The notes under the pieces: model-generated
Databases searched by the model: none
What the model saw: the letters and a program-made list of their open reading frames with translations, nothing else
What the model was told of the DNA's origin: nothing
Assembly (NCBI GenBank): GCA_045652465.1
Contig: JAZRUI010000002.1
Location: forward strand, 1-64,000
Source of the DNA: SIG589 sp045652465
Lineage (GTDB): Bacteria; Bacillota; Clostridia; Oscillospirales; Acutalibacteraceae
Length of the DNA: 64,000 nucleotides
Direction of reading: 5' to 3'
Program-made: the position numbers and the translations under genes
Part shown: positions 24,710-32,128 of the stretch, piece by piece
Layout of the letters: each line of letters begins with the position of its first letter
Position numbering within the stretch: position 1 is the stretch's first letter

Positions 24710-25753
24710 ATGGCAGTCACAACAAAGTCGCGCAAGTGTTTTTTGGATTTGCTTAGAATCATAGCCTGCTTTTTGGTTATCGTTAATCACACAAACAGCA
24801 GCATTTTCCTTTCCGCTACGCCCGAAAATTTATCTTGGTTCGTTTCGCTTAGCTACTTTTTTGTTTCTAAAATAGCCGTTCCCATATTCTTTATGATTTC
24901 GGGATACCTTATGCTTAACAAGTGCGACACCTGGAAGAAAACCTTAGACAGGATTTTCCGCATCGCTATAGTTTTGCTCGCTTGCAGCTTTATTTATGCA
25001 ACCTATCGCGCCTTGAACACGGGCGGCGATATTTCGATTTTGCACATAGCTAAAGAGGCGCTAACCGTTTATCGCAAGTCGCCCTCCAACGCGTTATGGT
25101 ATTTATATGCCTATTTGGGAATTTTGGTTATGATGCCGTTTTTGCAAAAAATGACCGCCGCGATGTCGCGAACCGATTACCACATATTTTTTGCGGTTTC
25201 GGGGCTTTATTACTCGGTTTTGCCGATATTCAGCCACTATTTCCCCAAGGTTATAATCTACGGCGAGTTTAGGTTGCCGATTTTTGGGGCATACATTGCC
25301 ATGCTCTTAATCGGCGGATATTTTTCGCGATTTGAAATAAAAAAGAGCAGGGCAGGATTTTTTATTGCCGCTGTGCTGTTTTTGATAATGCTCGCCTCTA
25401 ATGTTACGGCAACATTTTTTGAATACCAAAAATCAAGCTACGGTTATCTATTTTTCGACAACCGCGCTTTCCTGCCCATTGTTTTGCAAAGCGTTTGCGT
25501 TTTTTATATTTTTTCTTTCATAAAGCTCCCCGAAAAAACCTCGAGAGCTATATCTTTTATCGGCGCTCACACATTCGGCATATATCTCATTTCGGATATG
25601 ACTATAGACCTGCTAAACCCGCTATATATCAAGGCCTGCGCTCATATGCATCCGCTCTTTGCCGTTTTTTTGTTTGAGGTTTGCGTTTTCTTAATCGGCT
25701 TTGCCGTTATCGCGCTGCTCAAAAAACTGCCTGTTATTAAAAAGGTTTTATAA
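24710..25753 (+). CDS. Acyltransferase family 3 membrane protein
   Basis: 347-residue integral membrane protein with about ten helices. The N-terminus has the family hallmark FLDLLRIIACFLVIVNHTN (catalytic-type His), then FFMISGYLML. Members O-acetylate surface polysaccharide, peptidoglycan or small molecules; substrate not assignable. ATG at 24710 follows GAGGGGG. The extended -10 TATGATATAAT at 24666-24676 is probably its promoter. It sits between the two copies of the BspA-gene tail, which suggests it was inserted behind that gene. Confidence 0.88.
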   Translation: MAVTTKSRKCFLDLLRIIACFLVIVNHTNSSIFLSATPENLSWFVSLSYFFVSKIAVPIFFMISGYLMLNKCDTWKKTLDRIFRIAIVLLACSFIYATYRALNTGGDISILHIAKEALTVYRKSPSNALWYLYAYLGILVMMPFLQKMTAAMSRTDYHIFFAVSGLYYSVLPIFSHYFPKVIIYGEFRLPIFGAYIAMLLIGGYFSRFEIKKSRAGFFIAAVLFLIMLASNVTATFFEYQKSSYGYLFFDNRAFLPIVLQSVCVFYIFSFIKLPEKTSRAISFIGAHTFGIYLISDMTIDLLNPLYIKACAHMHPLFAVFLFEVCVFLIGFAVIALLKKLPVIKKVL

Positions 25754-25771
25754 GATAAGATAAAATTAAAA

Positions 25772-25796
25772 CCGCCGAGAAATCGGCGGGGGTTTT
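25772..25796 (+). terminator. Terminator of the acyltransferase gene
   Basis: Stem CCGCCGA/TCGGCGG with GAAA loop followed by GGGTTTT. The core CCGAGAAATCGG and the ATTAAAACC before it are shared with the ppdK-type terminator at 18105. Confidence 0.85.
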
Positions 25797-26009
25797 GTTT
25801 GCAAAAAAATAAAGCCATACCTCTTAGAACCGAGTCAAGCACATCATAGCTTGAGCAGTTAAGGAATTATGGCCTTGATGTTATTGTACGCAAGGCAAGA
25901 GCCAATGTCAAAAAAATAACCCCAAAGTCCCGTTTGGGGGCAGTGATGGTGGTACAATAAAGGCACAAAAGGAAAAGTTTAGAGGTTATTTTAGATATGC
26001 CGAAAACTT
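25797..26009. other. Non-coding relic segment
   Basis: No supportable gene in about 210 bp. It contains a CCCCAAA/TTTGGGG hairpin at 25920-25939, scattered stop codons in all frames and a run from 25835 to 25912 that reads like degraded coding DNA on the reverse strand. Possibly scar material left by insertion and decay between the two BspA-tail copies. Confidence 0.35.
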
Positions 26010-26060
26010 TATAGTTCAGTAAAAATAAAAAGAAGCGGGAAGCCGCTCCTTTTTTTATGC
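26010..26060 (+). repeat. BspA-gene 3' end and terminator, second copy
   Basis: 50 of 51 bases identical to 24525-24575, including the stop codon and the terminator hairpin, but with no BspA coding sequence in front. A single G/A change in the hairpin 5' arm. Confidence 0.93.
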
Positions 26061-26088
26061 CTTTTTTATGTGGTGGTGTGATTATTTC

Positions 26089-26117
26089 TTGAAAAAAGGG
26101 GCGGCTTGCAATATACT
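26089..26117 (+). promoter_or_regulatory. Promoter of the MFS transporter gene
   Basis: TTGAAA, 17-bp spacer, TATACT, 25 bp before the ATG. Confidence 0.65.
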
Positions 26118-26141
26118 TAAAATATAGCAAGGAGGGGTTTT

Positions 26142-27422
26142 ATGAAACAGAAGCTCTCGGGCAGGTTTTGGCTTGCCATCACTATTTTCAGCCTTATGGG
26201 ACAAATCGCCTGGGTTGTTGAAAATATGTATTTTAATGTTTTTATTTATAAAATGTTTAACGCGAGCGCTGCCGATATTTCGGCTATGGTTGCCGCCTCG
26301 GCGGTTACGGCTACGCTCACCACCGTTTTTATGGGTGCGTTATCCGACCGTGTGGGCAAGCGTAAGTTATTTATCTGCTCGGGTTACATACTCTGGGGTG
26401 TTTCGATTTTCAGCTTTGTGCTGCTGCGCGCCGATATTATCGGCAAGCTTTTCGGGCTTACGGTTTCGGCTGCGACAGTTGGTGTGAGTCTTACCATTGT
26501 TCTCGACTGCGTGATGACCTTTTTCGGCTCGACCGCCAACGATGCCGCCTTTAACGCGTGGCTCACCGATTCGACCGATTCCTCCAACCGCGGCGCCGCC
26601 GAGGGCATTAACGCTATGATGCCGCTTGTGAGCATTTTGGTTGTGTTTGGCTCATTTATGTTCTTCGACCTTGAAAAGGCCTCGAGCTGGAGCGTTATAT
26701 TCACCGCTATCGGTGTGCTGGTTTTGGCGGTGGGAGTGCTGGGCTTCTTTATTATTAAGGAGCCGCAAATTGCGCCGAGCCGCGAGCCCTATTTTAAAAG
26801 CATAATATATGGCTTCCGCCCGAGCACGGTGCGCAATAATCCGCAACTTTATCTTGCGCTGGCGGCGTTTATAATCTTTAATATTTCGATTCAAATTTTT
26901 ATGCCCTATCTTATCATTTATTATGAGGTTTCGCTCGGCATGAGCAATTATGTGCTCATAATGGCGCCCGCTATTATTGTGGCGGCTGCCGTTACGGCTA
27001 TGTGGGGCAGAGTTTATGATAAGCGCGGCTTTAGCTTTTCGGGCATTATTGCGGTAGGCGCGCTGCTGCTCGGATATATCGTGCTGTTTTTATTCCGCTC
27101 TACCCTGCCCGTTTTTATAGGCTCGTTGCTTATGATGAGCGGCTATCTCGCGGGTATGGCGGTGTTTGGCGCCGTGATACGCGATAACACGCCTGATGGC
27201 AAATCGGGCAGGCTGCAGGGTGTTCGCATCTTCTCTCAAGTGCTGGTGCCCGGTGTTATCGGCCCTGTGATAGGCAAAAAGGTGCTGGAGAATGCCGCGG
27301 TTATCACTAATAACGACGGCACCACCTCCTTTGTGCCGAATGAGAATATTTTTCTCGCCGCCGCGGTGGCTATTGTGCTCGTGATTCCGTTTATGTTTAT
27401 AAAGCAAATGAACAAAAAATAA
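26142..27422 (+). CDS. Major facilitator superfamily transporter
   Basis: 426-residue, 12-helix membrane transporter. The loop after helix 2 has GALSDRVGKRKLF, the MFS signature, and a partial repeat occurs in the second half (GRVYDKRGFSFSG). Resembles sugar or oligosaccharide transporters of the SLC45/GPH-like type; substrate not assignable. AAGGAGG ribosome site. It stands alone behind the second BspA-tail copy and ends at a strong terminator. GC content returns to the chromosomal level here, marking the end of the AT-rich accessory block. Confidence 0.87.
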   Translation: MKQKLSGRFWLAITIFSLMGQIAWVVENMYFNVFIYKMFNASAADISAMVAASAVTATLTTVFMGALSDRVGKRKLFICSGYILWGVSIFSFVLLRADIIGKLFGLTVSAATVGVSLTIVLDCVMTFFGSTANDAAFNAWLTDSTDSSNRGAAEGINAMMPLVSILVVFGSFMFFDLEKASSWSVIFTAIGVLVLAVGVLGFFIIKEPQIAPSREPYFKSIIYGFRPSTVRNNPQLYLALAAFIIFNISIQIFMPYLIIYYEVSLGMSNYVLIMAPAIIVAAAVTAMWGRVYDKRGFSFSGIIAVGALLLGYIVLFLFRSTLPVFIGSLLMMSGYLAGMAVFGAVIRDNTPDGKSGRLQGVRIFSQVLVPGVIGPVIGKKVLENAAVITNNDGTTSFVPNENIFLAAAVAIVLVIPFMFIKQMNKK

Positions 27423-27427
27423 AATTA

Positions 27428-27457
27428 AACGCTCTGATGTTTTATCAGAGCGTTTTT
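27428..27457 (+). terminator. Terminator of MFS gene
   Basis: Perfect 11-bp stem AACGCTCTGAT with its complement, GTTT loop, then TTTTT. Confidence 0.9.
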
Positions 27458-27467
27458 ATGTTGGTTC

Positions 27468-27764
27468 TTAAAGCATTATATAAATTAGGGCGAGGAGCAG
27501 CAGCTCATCCTCGGTTTCGCCTAAAAGCAAGAGCATCACCGCGATTATTACCTTGCGGTCGGCATCGAAATCAAAGGAGCGAAGATTTAGCATTTTAAGC
27601 AAATTAAAGCCTTTGCTTTCCCTCTTTTGAGGCGGAGGGGGCGGTTTTGGAGAAGGCGGAGGCGGTTTTGGCGGCGGGGGTTGGGGCTCGTTTCTAATCC
27701 TTATAAAATCGGGCGTTTTGGGCACCTCCGATTCGCCAAACCTAAAGAATCCGTTTTCAGCCAC
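27468..27764 (-). CDS. Proline-rich small membrane-tailed protein (third gene of unknown operon)
   Basis: 98 residues: polar N-terminus, a strongly Pro-rich middle (about 28-47), and a hydrophobic acidic C-terminus with ILLLL- and LLLLALIYIML-type stretches that could insert in the membrane. GTG start at 27764 with AGGGGGAAG before it, 15 nt after the stop of the upstream gene. I do not recognise a named family, though similar small proteins ending in LLLLALLYIL occur in Oscillospiraceae in my recollection. Confidence 0.6.
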   Translation of the reverse strand: MAENGFFRFGESEVPKTPDFIRIRNEPQPPPPKPPPPSPKPPPPPQKRESKGFNLLKMLNLRSFDFDADRKVIIAVMLLLLGETEDELLLLALIYIML

Positions 27765-27779
27765 CGCTCTTCCCCCTTA

Positions 27780-28106
27780 TCACAAAATATCGTTCAAAAT
27801 TCCGCTTTCTTTAAGCAGCGGCATCACGCTTGCAAGGCGCAAAAGTTTTATCGCCTTATCGACCCGCGCGCGGCGCTCTTCCCCTAAATGCGGGCGAAGC
27901 GCCAAAAGAAGGCGGCTGCGCTCATCGCCGCCGCTTTGTTTCAGCGCCGAAAGAATTCCCGCAAACTGCGCGGGATTCGGCAGCGGCTCTTCCCTTTTTT
28001 CCTCCTGCTCCCCCGACAAAAGCGACTGCGCCATAGCCTCTATTCTCGCCATTCCCTCGGGGTCGGCCAAGAGCTCGGAAATTTTATCGGCGAGGTTACC
28101 TTCCAT
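27780..28106 (-). CDS. Small helical protein, unknown (second gene of operon)
   Basis: 108 residues, predicted all-helical and soluble; the C-terminal half LLLALRPHLGEERRARVDKA looks like the most conserved part. ATG at 28106 lies inside the 3' end of the upstream gene (11-bp overlap), so translation is coupled. Function unknown; no signal peptide or Cys residues. Confidence 0.65.
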   Translation of the reverse strand: MEGNLADKISELLADPEGMARIEAMAQSLLSGEQEEKREEPLPNPAQFAGILSALKQSGGDERSRLLLALRPHLGEERRARVDKAIKLLRLASVMPLLKESGILNDIL

Positions 28107-28335
28107 CCTTTTTTAACCTCGATAAAATTTCTTTGGCCTGCGGAGAGGATAAAAGACTATCGCGCGCTTCTTTGCTCTTCATTATCTTTTCTATCTCGGC
28201 GGCATCCTCCTTTGGGAGCGCTGAAAGAATCGATGCATATTCTCCCTTTGAAACCGCCTCTCTGAGATTCGGGTTTTTAGAGAGCATTCCTATTGCCTCT
28301 ATGAGTTTTTTGCGGTCTAAATTATTGTTTTGCAT
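28096..28335 (-). CDS. Small helical protein, unknown (first gene of operon)
   Basis: 79 residues, helical, basic, with SKNPNLREAVSKGEYASILSA-like repeats of short helices (segment split: SKNPNLREAV and SILSALPKED). It resembles the middle gene in composition and may be a paralogue of its first half. ATG 28335 follows GGTGATT; TTG 28347 would add four residues. First gene of the three-gene operon; promoter in the 60-bp gap shared with the divergent phosphodiesterase gene. Confidence 0.6.
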   Translation of the reverse strand: MQNNNLDRKKLIEAIGMLSKNPNLREAVSKGEYASILSALPKEDAAEIEKIMKSKEARDSLLSSPQAKEILSRLKKDGR

Positions 28336-28394
28336 TGAAATCACCACCGTTATTATATATACTATTTATATGCTCTTTTTGTGAGGTGTAGAAT

Positions 28395-28865
28395 ATGCGA
28401 ATTCTCGTTTTTTCGGATAGCCACGGGCGCGGCAGTCGCGTTGAGGCAGCCATTCTCGAGCAGGAAACCGCCGAGCACATCTTCTTTTTGGGAGATAGGG
28501 TTTCGGATATTGAACATTTAGAGGAGTTATATCCCGACAAAAAATTCTATATCGTTCCCGGCAACTGCGATTTTTCGCCGCTCGCCAAGGCAACCAAAAC
28601 GATAACCCTCGCGGGCAAAAAAATAGTTTATACCCACGGACACGAGTTTTCGGTTAAATCGGGCATCGAGCGCTACCAAAGCTTTGCCCGCGCGATGGGC
28701 GCCGATATTGCGCTCTACGGACACACTCATGTTGCCGAAAACCGCTATGAGGATGGGCTTTATATTGTTAATCCCGGCTCGGTTGGCAAGGGGCACGGGT
28801 TCGACAGCTACGCCTATATTGATATTGAGCCCGCGGGCGTTTTACCTGTTATCGTGCGCATTTAA
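28395..28865 (+). CDS. YfcE/MJ0936-type metallophosphodiesterase
   Basis: 156-residue calcineurin-like phosphoesterase. All metal-ligand motifs are present: FSDSHG (residues 6-11), FLGDRVSD, VPGNCDF, YTHGHE and YGHTHV. Family enzymes hydrolyse phosphodiesters in a Mn-dependent way; the physiological substrate is unknown. In many Firmicutes it neighbours rph/yjbQ-type genes, but here it is divergent from the small unknown operon and followed by a GlpP homologue with its own promoter. Confidence 0.92.
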   Translation: MRILVFSDSHGRGSRVEAAILEQETAEHIFFLGDRVSDIEHLEELYPDKKFYIVPGNCDFSPLAKATKTITLAGKKIVYTHGHEFSVKSGIERYQSFARAMGADIALYGHTHVAENRYEDGLYIVNPGSVGKGHGFDSYAYIDIEPAGVLPVIVRI

Positions 28866-28869
28866 AGGC

Positions 28870-28898
28870 TTGACATATATTTGCCGCAATGTTAAAAT
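28870..28898 (+). promoter_or_regulatory. Promoter of the GlpP-type gene
   Basis: TTGACA, 17-bp spacer, TAAAAT immediately after the phosphodiesterase stop; about 60 nt of leader follows before the ATG. Confidence 0.7.
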
Positions 28899-28965
28899 TT
28901 TATAAAATAAGTTCACCTTGGAGAATTTGAGAAAGCATTGGGAACTAAAAAAGGATGTGTCATTT

Positions 28966-29508
28966 ATGAATGATTTTGGCGATAAAAAAATCATTGCCGC
29001 CGTTCGAACCGAGGAGGAGTTTTCGCTCGCCCTCGATAGTTCCGCCCAGTGCATCTTCCTGCTTTGCTCCAACATTATGACCGTTGAAGACTGGATAAAC
29101 CGCGCAAAACAAAAAAACAAGCGCCTTTTTATCCACCTCGATATGTCGGAAGGCATCGGCCGCGACAGCGCAGGCGTTGCTTTTCTCGCTAAACTCGGGG
29201 TTGACGGAATCATAAGCACCCGCACCGGCATAATAAGAGCCGCAAGGGAGCACGGAATTCCAACCGTTCAGCGCATCTTCTCCATCGATTCGCAGGCAAC
29301 CCAAACCTCCGCCAACGCCGCGGGCAATTTCCGCCCCACCTATATTGAGATTATGCCGGGCGTTATTCCCAAGGTTATTCGCCGCTTTTGCGCAAGCAGC
29401 GATATTCCCATTATCGCGGGCGGTCTTATTGAAACCGAGGAAGAGGTTAAGATTGCCATTGAGAGCGGCGCAGTTGCAGTTTCGACCGCTAATAAAAATT
29501 TATGGTAA
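28966..29508 (+). CDS. glpP: Glycerol-3-phosphate-responsive antiterminator (GlpP-like)
   Basis: TIM-barrel RNA-binding regulator; in Bacillus it binds the glpD leader and prevents termination when glycerol-3-phosphate is present. 180 residues with LFIHLDMSEGIGRD, GVDGIISTRTGIIRAA, TVQRIFSIDSQA and IEIMPGVIPKVIRR, all matching the family. ATG at 28966 is chosen because AAGGATG precedes it. No glpF, glpK or glpD lies nearby, so its target is elsewhere. Ends at a strong terminator. Confidence 0.9.
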   Translation: MNDFGDKKIIAAVRTEEEFSLALDSSAQCIFLLCSNIMTVEDWINRAKQKNKRLFIHLDMSEGIGRDSAGVAFLAKLGVDGIISTRTGIIRAAREHGIPTVQRIFSIDSQATQTSANAAGNFRPTYIEIMPGVIPKVIRRFCASSDIPIIAGGLIETEEEVKIAIESGAVAVSTANKNLW

Positions 29509-29517
29509 AAAAATAAA

Positions 29518-29547
29518 AGACCTATGAGTTTTCATAGGTCTTTTTTT
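29518..29547. terminator. Bidirectional terminator
   Basis: Perfect 10-bp stem AGACCTATGA with its complement, GTTT loop, TTTTTTT; serves glpP and the convergent HAD gene. Confidence 0.9.
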
Positions 29548-29548
29548 A

Positions 29549-30331
29549 TTAGTCTTTAACGATGCATTCGCCTATATCTTTAAGAACATAGGTGGGCTTT
29601 GCCTCGCTCTTTTCGAGGTCCTCAAGCGTTCCCTCGCCCGAGAGGACAAATGCGGTGTCAATTCCTGCGTTGCAGCCGCAGGCGATATCGGTATAAAGGC
29701 GGTCGCCAACAAAGATAGCGTCCTCCTTATTTAGGCCGCGCTGCTTTAGTGCCAATTCAATCATCGCGGGCTGGGGTTTGCCGATAACATGGGGACGGCG
29801 GCCCGTTGCCATATAAAGCATTTCGGTAACGGCGCCGCAATCGGGCACAAAGCCATAGCTTGTTGGGCAAACATAATCGGGATGGGTTGCGATATAATCA
29901 ACTCCGCGAACAAGAAGCTGGCAAACATCATCGAGCTTTTTATAGGTTAGCTCGGTGTCATAACCCATAACTATAGCATCGATATCATCCTCGAGCTCGG
30001 TTGTTAGTTTTATGCCGCTATCCAAAAGCTCCGCAACAAACGAGCGGGTTCCGAAGGCATAGAATTTTTTGCCCTCATAGTTGGCTTTGAGATATTCAAT
30101 CGTTGCATGGGTTGAGGTTAAGAAGTCTTCCTTCTTGATAAAATCGAGCCCCATCGAATGCAGGCGCTTAACATATTTATCAGCGCTCGAGGAGGAGTTG
30201 TTGGTTAAAAACATATAGGCGGCGCCATTTTCCTTAACGAAATCCAAGAACGGAGGAGTTTCGGGGAAAAGGTTGTTGCCGAGATAAATGGTTCCATCCA
30301 TATCGAGCAAATATAATTTATATTTTTTCAA
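29549..30331 (-). CDS. HAD-IIA (NagD-like) sugar phosphatase
   Basis: 260-residue cytoplasmic phosphatase. Motif I LLDMDGTIYLG (residues 8-18), motif II FLTNNSSSS, motif III Lys in IGKPQPAMIE and motif IV FVGDRLYTDI; the C2 cap lies between motifs II and III. Members dephosphorylate nucleoside monophosphates, p-nitrophenyl phosphate or glycerol phosphates. TTG start at 30331 with AGGATGTG upstream. Single-gene unit. Confidence 0.92.
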   Translation of the reverse strand: MKKYKLYLLDMDGTIYLGNNLFPETPPFLDFVKENGAAYMFLTNNSSSSADKYVKRLHSMGLDFIKKEDFLTSTHATIEYLKANYEGKKFYAFGTRSFVAELLDSGIKLTTELEDDIDAIVMGYDTELTYKKLDDVCQLLVRGVDYIATHPDYVCPTSYGFVPDCGAVTEMLYMATGRRPHVIGKPQPAMIELALKQRGLNKEDAIFVGDRLYTDIACGCNAGIDTAFVLSGEGTLEDLEKSEAKPTYVLKDIGECIVKD

Positions 30332-30423
30332 AAAATCACATCCTATGCGGAACTATTTCTACCCTGCTATTATAATACACCGAGGTATTTATGTCAATAA
30401 AACGAAAAATTTTCGCAAAAATA

Positions 30424-30453
30424 TTGACAAAGCTTATCTCGCGTAATATCATT
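30424..30453 (+). promoter_or_regulatory. Promoter of mini-LacI / aroK
   Basis: TTGACA, 18-bp spacer, TATCAT, 21 bp before the start codon. Confidence 0.55.
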
Positions 30454-30473
30454 AGATTAAAGGAGCTGATATT

Positions 30474-30953
30474 ATGACAGTAACCGAGCTTGCAAAATTA
30501 ACGGGATATTCTATTTCAACCGTTTCCAAGGCGCTTTCGGACAGCAACGAGATTAGCCGCGAGGCCAAGGAGGTTATCCTCCGTTTTGCCCGCGAAACGG
30601 GATATTATGATAAAGCGATTCGCCGCAAAAAGAGAATCGGAATGCCCAAAACAGTTGGCATTGCAACCGCTGATATTCGCGATTCTATGACCCTTTCGCG
30701 CCTTTGCCGCGCGCTGCGCAACTATGGTTTTTATGCGGTTGTTTGCGATGAAGCCAATGCGCCCTATATCCTTTGCGATGTTTTAGGGGTTGATGCGCTT
30801 ATATTCTCGGATGTTAAGGCGAGCGACTGCTCCGTTCCCTCCCTTTCCCACCGCGGAGATGCCGATGCGACTGCTGCCCAAATCGCCGAACTTCTCGGCG
30901 AAGAGGTTGCCGAACGAGAGAAGGAAAAGAAGGAAGATATTTGGCTTTTTTAG
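30474..30953 (+). CDS. Short LacI-family regulator (mini-LacI)
   Basis: 159 residues against about 330 for normal LacI proteins. Residues 1-60 are a typical LacI HTH with hinge (VTELAKLTGYSISTVSKALS). Residues 62-115 resemble the first strands of the sugar-binding fold (KTVGIATADIRDSMTLSRL), after which the domain ends in a charged tail (EEVAEREKEKKEDIWLF). The frame is clean and ends 9 bp before aroK, which has its own ribosome site, so this is not an obvious recent frameshift. It may have lost ligand control and act as a constitutive or protein-responsive regulator. Confidence 0.8.
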   Translation: MTVTELAKLTGYSISTVSKALSDSNEISREAKEVILRFARETGYYDKAIRRKKRIGMPKTVGIATADIRDSMTLSRLCRALRNYGFYAVVCDEANAPYILCDVLGVDALIFSDVKASDCSVPSLSHRGDADATAAQIAELLGEEVAEREKEKKEDIWLF

Positions 30954-30962
30954 GGGTGGAAT

Positions 30963-31460
30963 ATGGACAATATTATTCTTATCGGTATGCCGGGTTCGGG
31001 CAAGAGCACCGTTGGAGTTTTGCTCGCTAAAATTATAGGCTACCGCTTTATTGATACCGACCTTTTGATTCAGGAAAAGGAAAATCGAAAACTTTTCGAA
31101 ATTATCCGCGATAGCGGAAACGATTATTTTGCCAATGTTGAAAACGAAGTTAACGCCTCGGTTGAAGCGCAAAAAACCGTTATCGCAACGGGCGGCAGCG
31201 TTGTTTACGGCGAGGGCGCCATGAAGCATCTAAAGAGCATTGGAACCGTTGTTTTCTTGGATGTTGCACTCGATGAGCTCGAAAAACGGGTTGATAATCT
31301 TGCGACCCGCGGAATTATGTTCCGCTCGGGAGAAACGCTATCCGATATATATGATGAGCGAATTCCGCTCTATAAAAAATATGCCGATGTTACGGTTGAA
31401 TGCTCCGCCGAAGGGCTTGCCGAAAACGCGGCGAAGATTGCTAAAGCTTTAAATTTATAG
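30963..31460 (+). CDS. aroK: Shikimate kinase
   Basis: Phosphorylates shikimate in aromatic amino-acid synthesis. 165 residues with Walker A LIGMPGSGKSTVG (6-18), DTDLLI (Asp of shikimate site), and ATGGSVV near 79; the LID segment ATRGIMFRSGE carries the Arg. Length is normal. It is translated 9 bp behind the mini-LacI gene and far from other aro genes, so the pair probably forms a regulated unit. A gluconate-kinase-like role is less likely given the ATGGS motif. Confidence 0.88.
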   Translation: MDNIILIGMPGSGKSTVGVLLAKIIGYRFIDTDLLIQEKENRKLFEIIRDSGNDYFANVENEVNASVEAQKTVIATGGSVVYGEGAMKHLKSIGTVVFLDVALDELEKRVDNLATRGIMFRSGETLSDIYDERIPLYKKYADVTVECSAEGLAENAAKIAKALNL

Positions 31461-31470
31461 GAAAAATAAA

Positions 31471-31500
31471 AACCACCTTCGTTTGAAGGCGGTTTTTTAT
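31471..31500. terminator. Bidirectional terminator
   Basis: AACC.CCTTC/GAAGG.GGTT stem with GTTT loop and TTTTTTATTTTT; between convergent aroK and the lipoprotein gene. Confidence 0.85.
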
Positions 31501-31505
31501 TTTTG

Positions 31506-32081
31506 TTAAACTATCCAGTCGATAGCGCCACCCGGCTTGGAGCCAACCGAAATGCTGCCCGAGGGCTTTTTGCTCGAGGAAGAATTCGGGGTTGACGAAG
31601 AGGACGAAGGCTTGCTGGAAGAGGGTGCGGGATTGCTCGAAGAAGGAGCGGGGTTGCTCGAAGATGACGGCTTCTCGGAGGACGATTCTTCCTTTTTAGA
31701 AGAGGAAGATTCCGGCTTCTTGGAAGAGGTTGATGTCGGCTCCTTTGAAGAGGTCGGCTTTTTGGAAGAGGTTGCCGTCGGCTCCTTTGAAGAGGTCGGC
31801 TTCTTGGAAGAAGAGCTGGGCTTTTTAGAGGGGGTTACGGTTGAGGAGTTATCAATCTCATCGCCATCCTCATCGGGGACGGGAGGATTGGTTATCTCGC
31901 CCGAGTTTTCATTCGAACCTGTTTCATTGCTATTGTTTCCGCCCGCTATTCCCGAAATGAGGGAATCATATTCCGAGCTGTTCATAAAATAGGGGTCGTT
32001 ATTTTTTCTACAGCCTACAAGTGCTAATGAGAGGATAAATACAAAACAAAGAACTATAGAGATAACTGCTGTTAATTTCAT
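31506..32081 (-). CDS. Low-complexity lipoprotein
   Basis: 191 residues. Signal peptide with lipobox LVGC (Cys about 24), an acidic Asn-rich segment, then a long Ser/Lys/Pro/Thr tract of SSKKPTSSKEPT-type repeats (about 80-170) ending SKPGGAIDWIV. No folded catalytic domain is visible; such proteins may span the cell wall. The Ser/Lys/Pro tract is similar in style to the spacer of the BspA-like lipoprotein. AGGAGG ribosome site. Confidence 0.75.
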   Translation of the reverse strand: MKLTAVISIVLCFVFILSLALVGCRKNNDPYFMNSSEYDSLISGIAGGNNSNETGSNENSGEITNPPVPDEDGDEIDNSSTVTPSKKPSSSSKKPTSSKEPTATSSKKPTSSKEPTSTSSKKPESSSSKKEESSSEKPSSSSNPAPSSSNPAPSSSKPSSSSSTPNSSSSKKPSGSISVGSKPGGAIDWIV

Positions 32082-32128
32082 TCTTTTTCCTCCTATAAAA
32101 TAATTAACAGGATAATTATACGCTATTT

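Noticed and set aside
16101..26060. Genomic island with integrase and attachment sites
   Set aside because: No integrase, transposase, relaxase or tRNA gene is visible; the only repeats are gene-tail and terminator copies.
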